From Triatoma infestans (lineage: Eukaryota; Arthropoda; Insecta; Hemiptera; Reduviidae), in assembly GCA_011037195.1 (NCBI GenBank), contig JAAEAF010004273.1, positions 58,020 to 122,019 on the forward strand: a stretch of DNA of 64,000 nt, in the 5' to 3' direction. Position 1 is the stretch's first letter. Each line of letters begins with the position of its first letter. The notes under the pieces are model-generated. The model saw only the letters and a list, made by a program, of their open reading frames with translations. It searched no databases and was not told the origin of the DNA. Positions 11,341-21,895 of this stretch are shown here, piece after piece. The position numbers were made by a program, and so were the translations under genes.

Positions 11341-11923
11341 GGACTATATTTTTTTTTATTCTTTAAAACAAGTTAGGTCTCGCTTAATAATTTCCTTCCC
11401 AGGAAATTTGGGAGACGAGTTGTATCCATTTTGAAAACCTTCTTCAAATAGTTCAAGTGAAATCCCAAGGTATTTGCGAACATCGGAGGGCGATCCGTTT
11501 CCAAGATCAAGATATAATTAGGGGTATTCATGGAAAGTATGAATACTTTTTAAGAAAGTATCTTTGCAAAACTCTTGTTCATAATCCATTTCTATTTTTT
11601 TTTTTTTTACAAACAAACAAATTATTAGAAATTGAAAATTACAGCTTAATCTTCTTTTTCAGTTGACCTGTGTCAGGCATGCAGTTCACATCGCCTCTGT
11701 GAAAAATAGTTATTTGAGTGGGTTAATTTGCAGGTAATGAATTGAAAATTTGACAACTTATAGTGTTCTTGACGATAGCTTTGGTGGCAATACATAAAAA
11801 AGAGGAAACACACCCATCGTCTATAGACAAAAGATATTAGAACTATTAAATTTTTATCATGATTTCCGACCTGTCTTCACAGATAGGCGTCGGCGTAAGC
11901 AGTGGTGTGCACACAGAGGGTTG
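11341..11923. other. Non-coding sequence
   Basis: No gene seen. There is a T-run near 11595. A plus-strand frame at 11457-11666 has no recognisable features and is probably chance. Confidence 0.4.
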
Positions 11924-12295
11924 TGTTACAACGTTTTTCTGAACTACCTACTGCAGCTAGTTGCTAAGTGGGTTCGTTTAGATAAAACACACTAAACTTC
12001 TAACGACACCAATTTATTGTATAACACAATAAATTACAAATAAAGCACTTAAATACACTATATAAACCAACAAAAGTTCCCTTAGTTCATTTTTCAGAAA
12101 CGCGCACTCCATTAGTAACAAAACTGACTGAGCTGTTCTTCGCCTATTGTATACCCCTGGAGAAGGGCCTAGAAGCTTCTCGAACATTCTAGGCGCATTA
12201 GAAGTGGGAGACCGCTATAGAACATTCTAGAAAAACCTAAGGCGCCCCGCTACCATGCCTGCTTTTTCTCCTAAATGGCACTAGGCTGCGTTACA
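11924..12295 (-). repeat. Solo LTR of the mag-like Ty3 family
   Basis: Read on the minus strand it matches the 5' LTR at 22849-23169: a GCACTCCATTAG/CGGAGTGCGCG segment, a TTTGTTGGTTT-like segment, AAGTGCTTTATTTGTAATTT, and AAACGAACCCACTTAG, ending in an AAACGTTGTAACA terminus. No gag or pol lies beside it, so it is most simply a solo LTR left by LTR-LTR recombination. It is about 50 bp longer than the reference LTR. I found no clean target-site duplication. Confidence 0.75.
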
Positions 12296-12654
12296 GTATA
12301 TTAAATAGCCTCTTTAGGCTTAGTTATATAACTAATTAGTTATTTATCTGAAAATATGCATAAATAAATAAATATAAAAATGATTTATGTACAAACACAT
12401 GTAAGATAAGGGATGGCAAAAACAATATATATTCCACACTTCTCCTCGTCGACTGTTTTATGATTAAGAGGGGATGTGTGGAGAGTATCACCAAGGCCTA
12501 CCACTCCAAGTTATGCTGCTGGGCAAGGTACTATGTGTGGATGCTAAATCTGAGCCATCCCAGCTCTATTGGCTACGGATAGAGAATGAAATAATATAAA
12601 GGGGCGCTGATGGCCAAGGCAGTCCGATGCGCCCCCCCCCCCAAACTGTCGAAC
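12296..12654. other. Non-coding, with a GGGGCGC...GCGCCCC stem
   Basis: A short inverted pair (GGGGCGC at about 12600 and GCGCCCC at about 12627) ends in a C-run at 12632-12642. The function is unknown. Confidence 0.35.
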
Positions 12655-12950
12655 TATTGCATCAATTTTGCCGAGTTTTTGCTCAAATATTGAGAATTTG
12701 TATGCTCTAAATTTCATAGATATCCAGCAATAGAAGTGGAGATAGGAGCCAAATTTTGGTTTCCAGAGTATCTGTCAAATCTAAGATCAGAAGCTACAAC
12801 TACGTATAACTGAAATATAGTATCAATTCTGTTGGGTTTTTGCTCAAATATTGAGATTGCAGTTCTGTATGTATGTTATAAATTTCATAGATTTTTCGTG
12901 CAATTGAAGTGGAGACATAGAATATGCCAGATTTTGGTTTCCCGAGTGTC
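12655..12950. repeat. Imperfect tandem duplication (about 140-150 bp unit)
   Basis: Two diverged units share TTTTTGCTCAAATATTGAGA, AAATTTCATAGAT, a GAAGTGGAGA segment and ATTTTGGTTTCC in the same order, one starting near 12660 and the other near 12815. Confidence 0.6.
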
Positions 12951-13634
12951 AAAAAAACAATCTTCTTTTCTACTTTTTTTTTTATTTAAAGAAAATTAGA
13001 AAATTATTAAGGCAAATTAATTTTTATAAAAAGAAAATCCCTCGTACAAAATTATTATGAGTTTATTCACCTCTCATATTATAGCTTATATTAATTTCAA
13101 ATTTACGAGTTTTAGTAATTTCAGAAAATTCATATTTCGATAAAGTTAATCATAGAATATTATTGTTAAAATTAGAGAGTTTGGGAATCAGAGGCATGCT
13201 CTTGTCTTGGTTTCCTTGTTGCCCATTCCCTTGTATTCCAATTTTTTCCAGACATTTGATCTAAGTTTACACTTTGAAGAAGAAGGGTTTCTGTATTTAT
13301 AATTCAATGTCTTTATCTCTATATTGTTTATTCCACTCTTGCTATAGAAATGTATACTTTGTTTAGGCAATAACCCCAACCCTATGGCACAACAGCACAT
13401 TAAGGGCCAGGGCTTGCAGACGGCGATTTGTGTGGGAAGCACGCCGCAGTTCCCATGCCGTTAATAATAAATATATTGTTTATTCCCTGTAAGTTTGTTT
13501 TGTATTATTACATCTTGTTTTTATTATAATTATATAATTTTATCTTTTTATTAAGTTTTATTTGAAGTATATAAAATTTAAATTGTTTGTAACATTTATT
13601 ACTTTCTCTGACTGCTGTTTAAGGAAGTGTTGCT
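12951..13634. other. AT-rich non-coding sequence
   Basis: No gene or repeat family recognised. Confidence 0.4.
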
Positions 13635-14360
13635 ATCGTGTACATTTTCGATATCGAGTTTTCACCGGAAATACAAGTTTTGACGTCCAAATAAGTAGTT
13701 TTTAGAAAACGGTCGGTGTGTGTGTATGTGTATGTGAACAGCATACATAAAAAACGAAAAATCACAAGTTCAAAATTGAAATTCCTGATGGGTATCACCA
13801 TGGGATCCGACAGGACCTTACCTGTCATAATTCCTCAACCACAAGTACCAGTTTATACTGAATAGATTTTTTTAGAAGTTTAACATGGTATATTAACTAA
13901 ACACACAAAGAGGTGGCATTTCTCTTAGAAAATTCATTTAAGTGAGCTTTTGGGAGAGGGATGGGGTTATGTTTTTCTCTAAAGTGCTACTTGAAGTTAT
14001 TATATAATGTAAATAATATTATATCATCAAGTTATTATATCATCTAAATAATATTACTTTTAAAATTAAATATGTTTCCAATATTCCGAGTTTGAAGCAA
14101 AACGGTTAAACGGAAGTACATTGCTGACTAGTTTTTCAGTTTTCTTAGATTTTCCCGAAAACGGCTTCAACAATATTCTTTGAACTTAGCATATCGTCTA
14201 CACATACAAAGAGCTACAACGTTTAATTCAAACTTTTCTCCGAAAATATGCAAGTTGGTTTTTTGGAGAGAGAGGGGTTATATTTTCCTCTAAAGTGATA
14301 TTTTAGTTTATTATACAATTCTATCATCTAAATACCATTAATTATAGTAGTGATAAGAGA
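13635..14360 (+). repeat. Diverged copy of the nested ~1 kb repeat family
   Basis: The stretch carries the landmarks of the family seen at 38.5-42.2 kb and 45.5 kb: TTTTCGATATCGAGTTTTCACCGGAAA, a GTGTGTGTGTATGTG run, GTATCACCATGGGATC, a TCCTCAACC...AGTACCA phrase and later TCTCTAAAGTGCTA. It is shorter and more diverged than the other copies. No coding function is evident. Confidence 0.7.
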
Positions 14361-14442
14361 ACTATGCCACTTTGCGGGTTTAGTCTGCTAGTGAATTGAA
14401 GGGGCAGCAGATCTACTCCACACAGTGTTGCCAGATCTATAG

Positions 14443-15260
14443 ATAGATAGATAATAGCTTTATTTACACAACAAAATAATCTACACAACATTCAAAAATT
14501 AACTTAATCTTTTTCTTCTTTTTTTGTAATAAAAACAAATTTTAACTTGAAAAAGCTAATTCTGGCATAGTAATACCGTCTGCCAGGAGTTCATTTTAAT
14601 TTTATTTCATCGTTTGCTTGTTTATTTATTTCTTCTTTTTTTCCAGAGTTCCTATCCTGCAAGTTTTTGTTTTAGTACATTTTTAACTATACCCATATTT
14701 TTCACATTTAATTATTTGTTGGGGAGGTGGTGGTTCACGCTTAGTAATTAAATTCTTTTACTAAATAATCCCTTTACTACCACGCTTGGCAATAGTAATT
14801 ATAAAGTAGTTTCCAATTCTTTCATTGAGATACTCTATTACTTAATTTGTACTTAAAAGTTCTAGTTAGGAAGTACTTGACCCTACAGGGGGCCAATATA
14901 GGGCAAACTGCCAAGAAGTGAAGGCCATACTCCTCCTCTTTTAGGTTAGAAAGTGAACACAACTGTATTCTATTATGTATGCATCTTTTACAATCACTAT
15001 TTAGGAGTTCACTCTACATTTCATGATTACAATATATCAATTTTTGTCCATATTTCTATCGTTAGCATATTTCACCTGTTTGGACAGCACACTGTACAGC
15101 CCGTGAAATGTTCCCTTACAGTCTTCAGTAAAACTTGTTTTATAGCACCCAATCATCTTTGAAAGAACTGGACTATCCACATCTATTTCCAGCGGGCAGT
15201 TATAATTACTGCTCAACTCTTTCCATGTTTTACACTACAGTAAGTAACTTTTTATTATTC
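14443..15260 (-). pseudogene. 3' end of a LINE (second minus-strand copy)
   Basis: The minus strand shows a decayed C-terminal finger (CSLSNL...EEYGLHFLAVCPIL near 14900-14960), the 3' UTR motif that reads CCGTCTGCCAGGAG on the plus strand near 14571, and AATAAAGC followed by a TATC repeat at the extreme 3' end (14443-14465). It resembles the copy at 10390. All supporting frames are broken. Confidence 0.6.
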
Positions 15261-15589
15261 CAACAGTTATCACTTTAACAAATCTATCATCCGAAAGTTA
15301 CAATATTTTTTTAACATAATTAAAATTTCGCTGTAAGTTGTAACCGTGCAACAGATGCGTCCAGTTTCTAAACATATAAAATAATTTGGGGTATTCTGCG
15401 GTAAATAAAAGTTTTTTTATAAAATATCTTTGTACCTTTTTAACCTCGTCTTAGTACAACCTCCTCACTTTCATTTCTGTAGATGATTTCTAGACATTAG
15501 TAACTTTTAATTTTCCTTTTTATGTTTCTGCGATGTAACAAATGTTTAAGTTTAAAAATTCTTTCTCACATTATCATGACTTTCTATAT
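15261..15589. other. Non-coding sequence
   Basis: No feature recognised. Confidence 0.4.
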
Positions 15590-15645
15590 ATTAAAGCCTT
15601 GATAAAGACAGGAAACTCTGTCGAAACGTTGGCATAATTGAATGT
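15590..15645 (+). ncRNA. Hammerhead-like GAAAC hairpin motif
   Basis: A CTTGATAAA segment is followed by a GACAG/CTGTC stem and GAAACGTTGG. The arrangement resembles the core seen at 19467-19778, 44220-44582 and 54140-54210, and lies about 0.75 kb upstream of a Penelope-like RT. Hammerhead ribozymes are known from Penelope-like element terminal repeats. Here the first core block departs from CUGANGA, so activity is doubtful. Confidence 0.3.
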
Positions 15646-15817
15646 TTTTTCTTGACCGTCCTCACAAAATTTCTTCATAATACTCCTCATAGTACCTAAA
15701 TCCCCAGACCTGCCCAGCGAAACTTACACAAGTACTTATAATAGCATCAAACACCTTCCATTTCGAACTCACAGGCACATCATCATTACAGAAAAACGCA
15801 CTCCATATACCATTAAA

Positions 15818-16010
15818 TGCTGCCAGATCTATACATTTTACTGCGTTGCCCGATCCACTATTTTTCTCACTATTAACTTGCAGTACAGCAGCAGTTCTAC
15901 TCCACACAGGTTGCCAGATCTAACATTTTTTTCTTACTATTAACTTACACTACAGCAACAGGTCTACTCCATATAGTGCTGCCAATCTATACATTTTGCT
16001 GCTTTATTTA
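15818..16010. repeat. Short tandem repeat, about 80-90 bp unit
   Basis: Units starting GCTGCCAGATCTATACATTT, TTGCCAGATCTAACATTT and GCTGCCAATCTATACATTT follow one another, each with CTTACTATTAACTT-like and CTACTCCA-like phrases. A partial unit also occurs near 14400-14445. Confidence 0.6.
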
Positions 16011-16064
16011 TGATCTACTATTTTACTATCTATCTACTATTTCTCTTATTCCTAGTAAGAATAA

Positions 16065-16270
16065 CTATTGTAATCGTGTCAAATTTTCGATATCGAGTTT
16101 TCGTGATTTCGAGAAATACATGTTTTGAGGTCCTCTAAGTACAAAAAACAGTTTTTAGAAAATGGTCTTTTGTGTGTATGTGTGAACAGCATAGCTCAAA
16201 AACGAAATATCGCAGGAAGTGCAAACTTGATATTCATGGAATTCCTCAACCGGAACTAACAGTTTACTAA
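16065..16270 (+). repeat. Partial copy of the nested ~1 kb repeat family
   Basis: It starts near CCTAGTAAGAATAAC and continues with GTAATCGTGTCAAATTTTCG, the ATATCGAGTTTTC box, a GAAAAATGGTC-like phrase, the GTGTGTATGTG run and TTCCTCAACCGGAA. It covers only the first fifth of the unit. Confidence 0.7.
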
Positions 16271-16369
16271 ATGATTTTAGAAACACTTAAATTAGGTTAA
16301 CAAAAGACCCCATTATTACAATAAAATTACAAACTATTAAATTCAATAATGACTTACATAAACATAGAT

Positions 16370-17275
16370 ACTTTGAGTTACACACAAAAAATCAGCTAAT
16401 CAGTAACTCCATGCTCCTCCAAAAGTTTATGCACTCGTCAAAACCCACAAAATAGATTATCTTTTACGTCCCATTATATCATTCGTAACTCCGCTACTAT
16501 CAAATCTCCAAGTACCTTGCAGAATTACTTAAACATTTTTCCAATGAAAATTATAATATCAAGGATTCCTTTGCTTTCAAAAACAAATTAGAAACGTTAA
16601 AACTTCCCGATAACTATATTCTCATATCTCTTGAAGACTCCTTATTTACAAATGTACCATAAATGACACAACAGCTCTAATAAAAACAATTTCCATTTAT
16701 TAGATAATAAAACAGTAATTCCCATGAACACCTTTATCATATTACTCATACACTGTAGGAATTTTGCATTCAAAAAACCAATTTTATAAACAGATTTTTG
16801 GAACAGCAATGGGTAATAGCTGTTCCAAATAATAATAGCTGACCAATTCTTGCTGATATCATGAATGACTTAATGGAAAAATCCATTCCCAAACTTCCAA
16901 TATTAGATGACTGCATAACAGCAATACCATCTGTCCAAGTGCACCCAATTCTTGACATATTTAATTCTTTCCATTCTCAACTTCCTTAAAGCTTTTTTTA
17001 GACGGTCTTCTCCCTTAGTCATCCCAAATTTCATAAGGACAATAAAATAAGAGTTACTATAATTACCTAACAATGGCTATTCTCAGCACCTCATTAATAA
17101 AACAGTCAATAAAATATATTCATCAACACACAACATTACGACAACAACTTAACTCTTTCTCCTCATATTTTTGATGACCAACCACCTAAGTAAATTTCAT
17201 TTACATACATTTACAAACTATCAAAGAAAATCTCTAAAATTTTCAGACGCTCTAATATCATTTTAGCACACAAGG
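16370..17275 (+). pseudogene. Penelope-like element reverse transcriptase, degenerate
   Basis: Translated fragments follow the order of Penelope-like RTs: LYALVKTHK near 16430, RPIISFVT-like, FKNKLETLKLPDNYILISLEDSLFTNVP (seen in parts, 16585-16660), YKQIFGTAMGNS near 16795, PILADIMNDLMEKSIPKLP (16855-16905), then DDCITAIPSVQVHPILDIFN and FHSQL. Several stops and shifts break the frame. Penelope-like elements use an RT related to telomerase plus a GIY-YIG nuclease. No nuclease remains here, because a SINE follows at 17276. Confidence 0.75.
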
Positions 17276-17418
17276 TCCGTGCTGCCCTTAGATTTTCTCT
17301 TCCTAGGAGCCTTTACAGCTCACTATCCGGTGATGGACAGTGTTGTCTGTAATGAGAGAACACTGTCCGGAGGCCGCAAATGACCGTAGCTGTTGACGCG
17401 CCTTAATTAAAAAAAAAA
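17276..17418 (+). mobile_element. tRNA-derived SINE, 5' truncated copy
   Basis: The body GTGCTGCCCTTAGATTTT, CTAGGAGC, CCGGTGATGGACAGTGTTGT, a GAGAACACTGTCCGGAGG segment and GTTGACGCGCCTTA with an A-rich tail matches the full copy at 46700-46934. The tRNA-like head is missing. Confidence 0.8.
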
Positions 17419-18984
17419 TAACACTGTGAACAAGTTATACAGCAAACTTAGACTCTACACCCAACAAATTACAATCAGACCTCGTTTACCTGACAGACTG
17501 TACACAATGTCTAGTATTATATTTTTTGAAATGTATATGACTATTTAAGTCAAATTTTAATTTACAACTTATTTGTGAACCTCCACCATCATGATTTACG
17601 AGCCTCCCACATTAAAGTTGTTGAATTTATCTCAAGTTAGTGGGTGCAAAATAACTAGATAAATATGAAATTGATCTTTAAATCAGGTTGCAATGAAGAT
17701 TTCTTTTATTTCCATTAAGGAATTCTTCCTTAACCTTTGCACTCAAAGCATTTTTTAAAAATTTCAACAATTTGAAATAAATATTTCAATTATAATTGAA
17801 TAACTCCATTGATTAACCTTGATGTTCTTACTGTTACCGTTTAATAGTTACATGCATCTATCCTTATATTGCTATATGACTGCATTTACAGTTCTTATGC
17901 ATTAAGAAATTGCATCAACTTCATAAATTCATCAATATATGCAGCAATGCTGTCGCATTTTTCAAGCACAAGTATATTCAGATGTGTGTAATTGAAGGGG
18001 CTACTAATCAAATACGCTGTGATCTAGATCTATTGTTACTTCCATGTGGCGTCAATGAAGATATTAGAATCTGATGGAAGTGAGTATGGTGGTGGTAAGA
18101 TAAGTTTGCATCTCATGGAAAGACTAAATGCAACTATTTGTACACATCTATCTGTGAACCCTACCCATACAGTGTTAATGTTGGGAAGTAGCAGTATTGT
18201 GTTGTTCTTGTTAGTTCGAGATATCCGCAGGGTGGTTGAGATCTCTAAATAAGTTCGAAGTGCGGTCCAGTGATTTGACGTTTTGATGAGTGAAAGCTAG
18301 CCAGGCCAGAATTTTACATTAATCTCCTCGTGGTAATCTTCGACTTTATTGAAACTTGGATAAGAAATGTACACTAGTGATATAAAATTGATGGACTAAA
18401 GGGTAATTAAATCTATGTATGTTAATCTATTATGTGGGCTTTGGCATTGACCTTAGGAGTATAGTTCTTTAAGTAGCTCTGGGCAGAACACCTTGTATTA
18501 GGGTTAATAGTTTAGCTGGTGGTAATTACTTTATAGATGAATCTTCATATAAACACAATGCAACTTTTTTTTGTATTCTATCGGCTATATATATAGTATT
18601 TCCAAATCCATTTAAACATTTTCTGAATATTTCAACTTCTTCCAAAAAAATGATAATATTTTTGGAATATGATCAAATGACAATACCTGTCAGAAAATTT
18701 AGATTTCAATTAAAACAGAACATACATTGGTATCCTGCTTAAGAAAAAGAAAATGGGTATCTTTTCTAATCGATATAATGTTTTAAAGGAGCATTAAACA
18801 TTGATTAATCACTGACTAATTTAAAGAAAATCATTTAACCCAGAAGTGCGACATTACCATTTTGTTTTTAGGGATTTTCTTGACAACAGTTCCGATTTTC
18901 TTTAAACTTGAAATACTAAATGTACATTAAAAAATGTATCATTTTAATTGAAATAATTTTCGGAAAAATTGATTTTAGTAGGTT
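17419..18984. other. AT-rich non-coding sequence
   Basis: No reliable gene. A 68-codon plus-strand frame at 18046 has no recognisable feature. The block 18598-18680 is loosely the inverse of 19785-19855. Near 18835-18980 are weak traces of the nested repeat family (CAGAAGTGCG, CGATTTTCTT). Confidence 0.4.
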
Positions 18985-18998
18985 CTGGGAGATCTGTT

Positions 18999-19148
18999 TT
19001 TATTTTTTCCTACCCATGACTTCGGCTATTCAGCCATTCCTAGTATAAAAGAACTTAGGCCGCGCTGGCGATTGATATTGTTCGTTTAGTTGGATATCCA
19101 AGGGGCACGTGAGAACAATCAGGGACGCGAACAACTTCACTCCCCCTC
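18999..19148 (-). mobile_element. Short retroposon, copy 1, with 14 bp target-site duplication
   Basis: A block of about 150 bp shared with 57871-58036 is flanked by exact 14 bp repeats CTGGGAGATCTGTT (18985-18998 and 19149-19162). A T-rich run at the left edge is the A-tail of a minus-strand element. Shared landmarks are ATGACTTCGGCTATTCAGCC, AGTATAAAAGAACT, GGCCGCGCTGGCGATTGAT and GGGGCACGTGAGAACAATC (plus-strand reading). This copy lacks about 16 bp present in copy 2. The right end (5' end of the element) has a short C-run. No tRNA-type A or B box was seen. Confidence 0.75.
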
Positions 19149-19162
19149 CTGGGAGATCTGTT

Positions 19163-19451
19163 GACTGTAGGCTTCACTTTAAACTGATATTTGAAGTTTG
19201 TGGGATTGATAAAAGTGGCTGGTAGATCACAATTCAGGAAAGTACTGACTAATAGTAATGGAAAGACTCACAAACCTTTATTTTTGTGTAATTTAAGGTA
19301 ACTAAATGCTTAGAAAACATTCCAAGCCTGAAGAACAATAGTCATTATTACGGTAATATTTGAAGTAAAAGCAAATTCGTGTCAAAGCTTCAAACTAGAC
19401 TTCTAAAAATGATTCTTTGGTGTCCGAATGTTAATTTTCTTTGCCAATATA
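19163..19451. other. Non-coding sequence
   Basis: Nothing recognised. Confidence 0.4.
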
Positions 19452-19466
19452 ATCATGATAGTCATA

Positions 19467-19778
19467 AAAACTCTTAGGTTTTCGGCTTGAGAACGCATCA
19501 TGTTATAAACCGGCATTTCGACCATGCAATGAGCTTCTTCCAGATAGTGTCGCCTAGAGAACTAGAAATATATTTTTACATATAATGTAATTCCAGTAAT
19601 ATAGACCCTGTTCTACTCACCCTTTTTCTTACTAGTATTGCTTTGAAATTAAGGCGACACTAACCTTGAAGAAGCTCATTGAATATGAGCGAAACGTCGG
19701 TTTATAACTAACTGCCACAGTCGCAACACGAAAACTAAGGTGTTTTTCACGAGAATTACCGAAAAGGAAGCCTGAAAG
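19467..19778. mobile_element. Hairpin element with 15 bp target-site duplication and GAAAC cores
   Basis: Two arms (about 19485-19568 and 19652-19740) are inverted copies sharing GGCGACACTA, GAAGAAGCTCATTG, GAAACG/GAAATG and CGGTTTATAAC. The whole is flanked by exact 15 bp repeats ATCATGATAGTCATA at 19452-19466 and 19779-19793. The right arm contains a strong stem, GCTCAT/ATGAGC, followed by GAAACGTCGG. The organisation resembles inverted terminal repeats of Penelope-like elements that carry hammerhead-like motifs. No protein is encoded. Confidence 0.6.
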
Positions 19779-19793
19779 ATCATGATAGTCATA

Positions 19794-21419
19794 TTCCAAA
19801 AAGTTTTGAATATATTAGGAAAAGATATAAATGAATTTGGAAATACTTAATTAGCATAATCCCTCATGTTGCTTATTGTTAACTGTAAGAAATAATTATT
19901 TCAAAAAGTCAAGTAATATTTAGCAATGAAATAAGATTCAGTTCCTTTATGAAAAAGAAATTTATTTACATAGATTACAAACAATTGGACATTCCAACAA
20001 AATGACAGAATCTTTATCATTTCTGTTGCTTTCTACAGCATTTATGCACTGTTATTATTATTATATACACTTTATAAAATATATGTATAGTATTCTTACT
20101 CATAAATAATGTAATTCTAATGTCACAATACAAATATTATGCTTAGATATATTTTTCTTTACATTATACATATATATATTTACTTTGGGAAATATAACTA
20201 ATTTATTATATCCTTCCAAGTTTAATTTTATGAAAATTTCAACAGAAAGGATTTTGGTTTAAACAAATTTATACAGTACAGCATTAAAAATGGAAACAAT
20301 GCAAACAGAAGATGAAAATAAAGGAGAACGTGATGAAGTGAAAACAAGTTGTTTTGCGGCTGACCAATCATTCAGTATTGTTCTCTCAAGTCTGTATACA
20401 CTGCTGAAACAAAACTATTCAACAGTTTGATTATGTATGGCTATCATTATGTCAAATATAGTTCTCAGTGCGCACGGTCAAACACTAATTTTACAAAAAC
20501 ATGGTAACAAATTTGTTAGACAGGCAAACATTTAGTACAATCTGTCTGGCTTCTATGGGCAATGTTTTGCAAAATACAGAATCTTCTATTGAGACCCGTC
20601 TAAGTTTGCAATAAACCAAATTTTTGTCCAGCTTCTTTAGGGTAGTTTTTATTTGATGAGTTAAAGTCAAATACTGACAGAAAAGCAATGGATGATTTAA
20701 AGAAAGTGGGCACCGCCTGACGGCCTTCGTCTTGCACATAATGTCTAAAAATAGTGCGCCAGGCTTAATTTTATAACTTTGCTTATTTTCTCTGACAGGG
20801 ATAAGATCCCACTCACCCTTACAACTGTTTTCTTGCTAGCGGTATAGCCTTGTTTTTCAGGAAAATGTTTCTTCTCTTCTTTCCTCTTATCGCTCTTTTC
20901 AACTGCTTTTAACTGTTCCTATGTCTCTGGTGCGTTTCGGTCATATTTAATAAAACTGTCTGCGCCATCAGGAGTTCAGATACTCCAAGCGTAATTAAAT
21001 GTTTATAATTATGCCTGAACAAATTCAGTTCAAATATAGTAATAAATATAGCTGTAATCAATTAGAAGGACATAAATTTTGGTCTATTACTCAACAAATC
21101 ACATCAACTAACAACTAACTTGAAGAAGTCTATTACAAATTGGGCAAAATTTTGGTTATACCAAACACTGACACGGATTCTAGAGTTTTGAATTCACAAA
21201 CTTTTAGATTTATATTTTTCAAAACTGAAGAAATTAGATTGATGTACTTTAATCAGAACTAATGAGAAGAAACTTCCTTTCCAATATATTTATGAACAAT
21301 TTGAAGATACTACTAAAACAATTTCTTACATAATGTCAAATTTCTTCAGTCTATGTTTTTGTCTAGTTTCTTTTCTATATTTGTCTGCTCTTCCTCTTCA
21401 CTGAAATTGAACTAAACAT
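19794..21419 (-). other. 3' flank and probable 3' UTR of the chitin-binding gene
   Basis: This stretch lies directly downstream of the stop codon on the minus strand. Candidate AATAAA signals on that strand are at 20202-20207 and 19961-19966. No coding frame of note. How far the UTR extends is not determined. Confidence 0.4.
20915..21060 (+). repeat. Dispersed repeat, copy 1
   Basis: It shares TGTTCCTATGTCTCTGGTGC, TTTCGGT, ATTTAATA(A/G)AACTGTCT, AGGAGTTCAGA, a CGTAATT segment and CCTGAACAAATT(C/A)AGTTCAAAT with 21995-22240. It lies in the likely 3' UTR. Confidence 0.65.
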
Positions 21420-21895
21420 TTATTCTTTGCAACCAAGTCCTGCGTTCCAATTACAAATACCGCCAATAGGATCAAATGACAAGCCTTTAGGACATGTGTA
21501 TTCCCAGCCAAGTAGCCGTCCATTTTCCATTTTCGCACAAGAGATGAATTTTCTACATGAAAATGGATGTGGAAAGTTGCCGATATCCAAACATTCAATG
21601 TAACCATCTGTATGTATGCGCACTTTACCAGACAATGGGAGGTCCACTGGCTCTACATAGTAGTCGGCATCGTAATCTTCATAGATGAGCGATGTTCGGT
21701 GAGGACTGGCTGTCGCACGTGTCGGTGACGTGGACTGCTGTACATTTTTGGAAAATGGTCTGGGAGAGGATGACCTGCTCCTGGTGATGCCTTGTTTCGT
21801 AGACGGTCGAAATGGCCGTCCAGGTCTAGAAGATGGCCGGGCCTTCCCACTCAACACATCCTTTCCAACAGCTGCATATGTCAACGTACTTTTAT
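21420..21895 (-). CDS. Last exon of the chitin-binding protein gene (CBM14 domain, stop)
   Basis: The acceptor ACACAG at 21896-21901 opens the exon in phase 1, matching a T|GTAGGT donor at 28546. The first half encodes a Ser/Pro/Arg-rich linker. The C-terminal 65 residues form a peritrophin-A domain with six Cys in the expected spacing: ECLDIGNFPHPFSC, FISCAK, YTCPKGLSFD, GICNWN and a final GLGCKE before TAA at 21420-21422. Such domains bind chitin. The protein ends immediately after the sixth Cys. Confidence 0.9.

Noticed and set aside
12595..12645. GGGGCGC...GCGCCCC stem with C-run as a terminator or structured RNA
   Set aside because: A single short stem beside a homopolymer, with no second copy or recognisable context.
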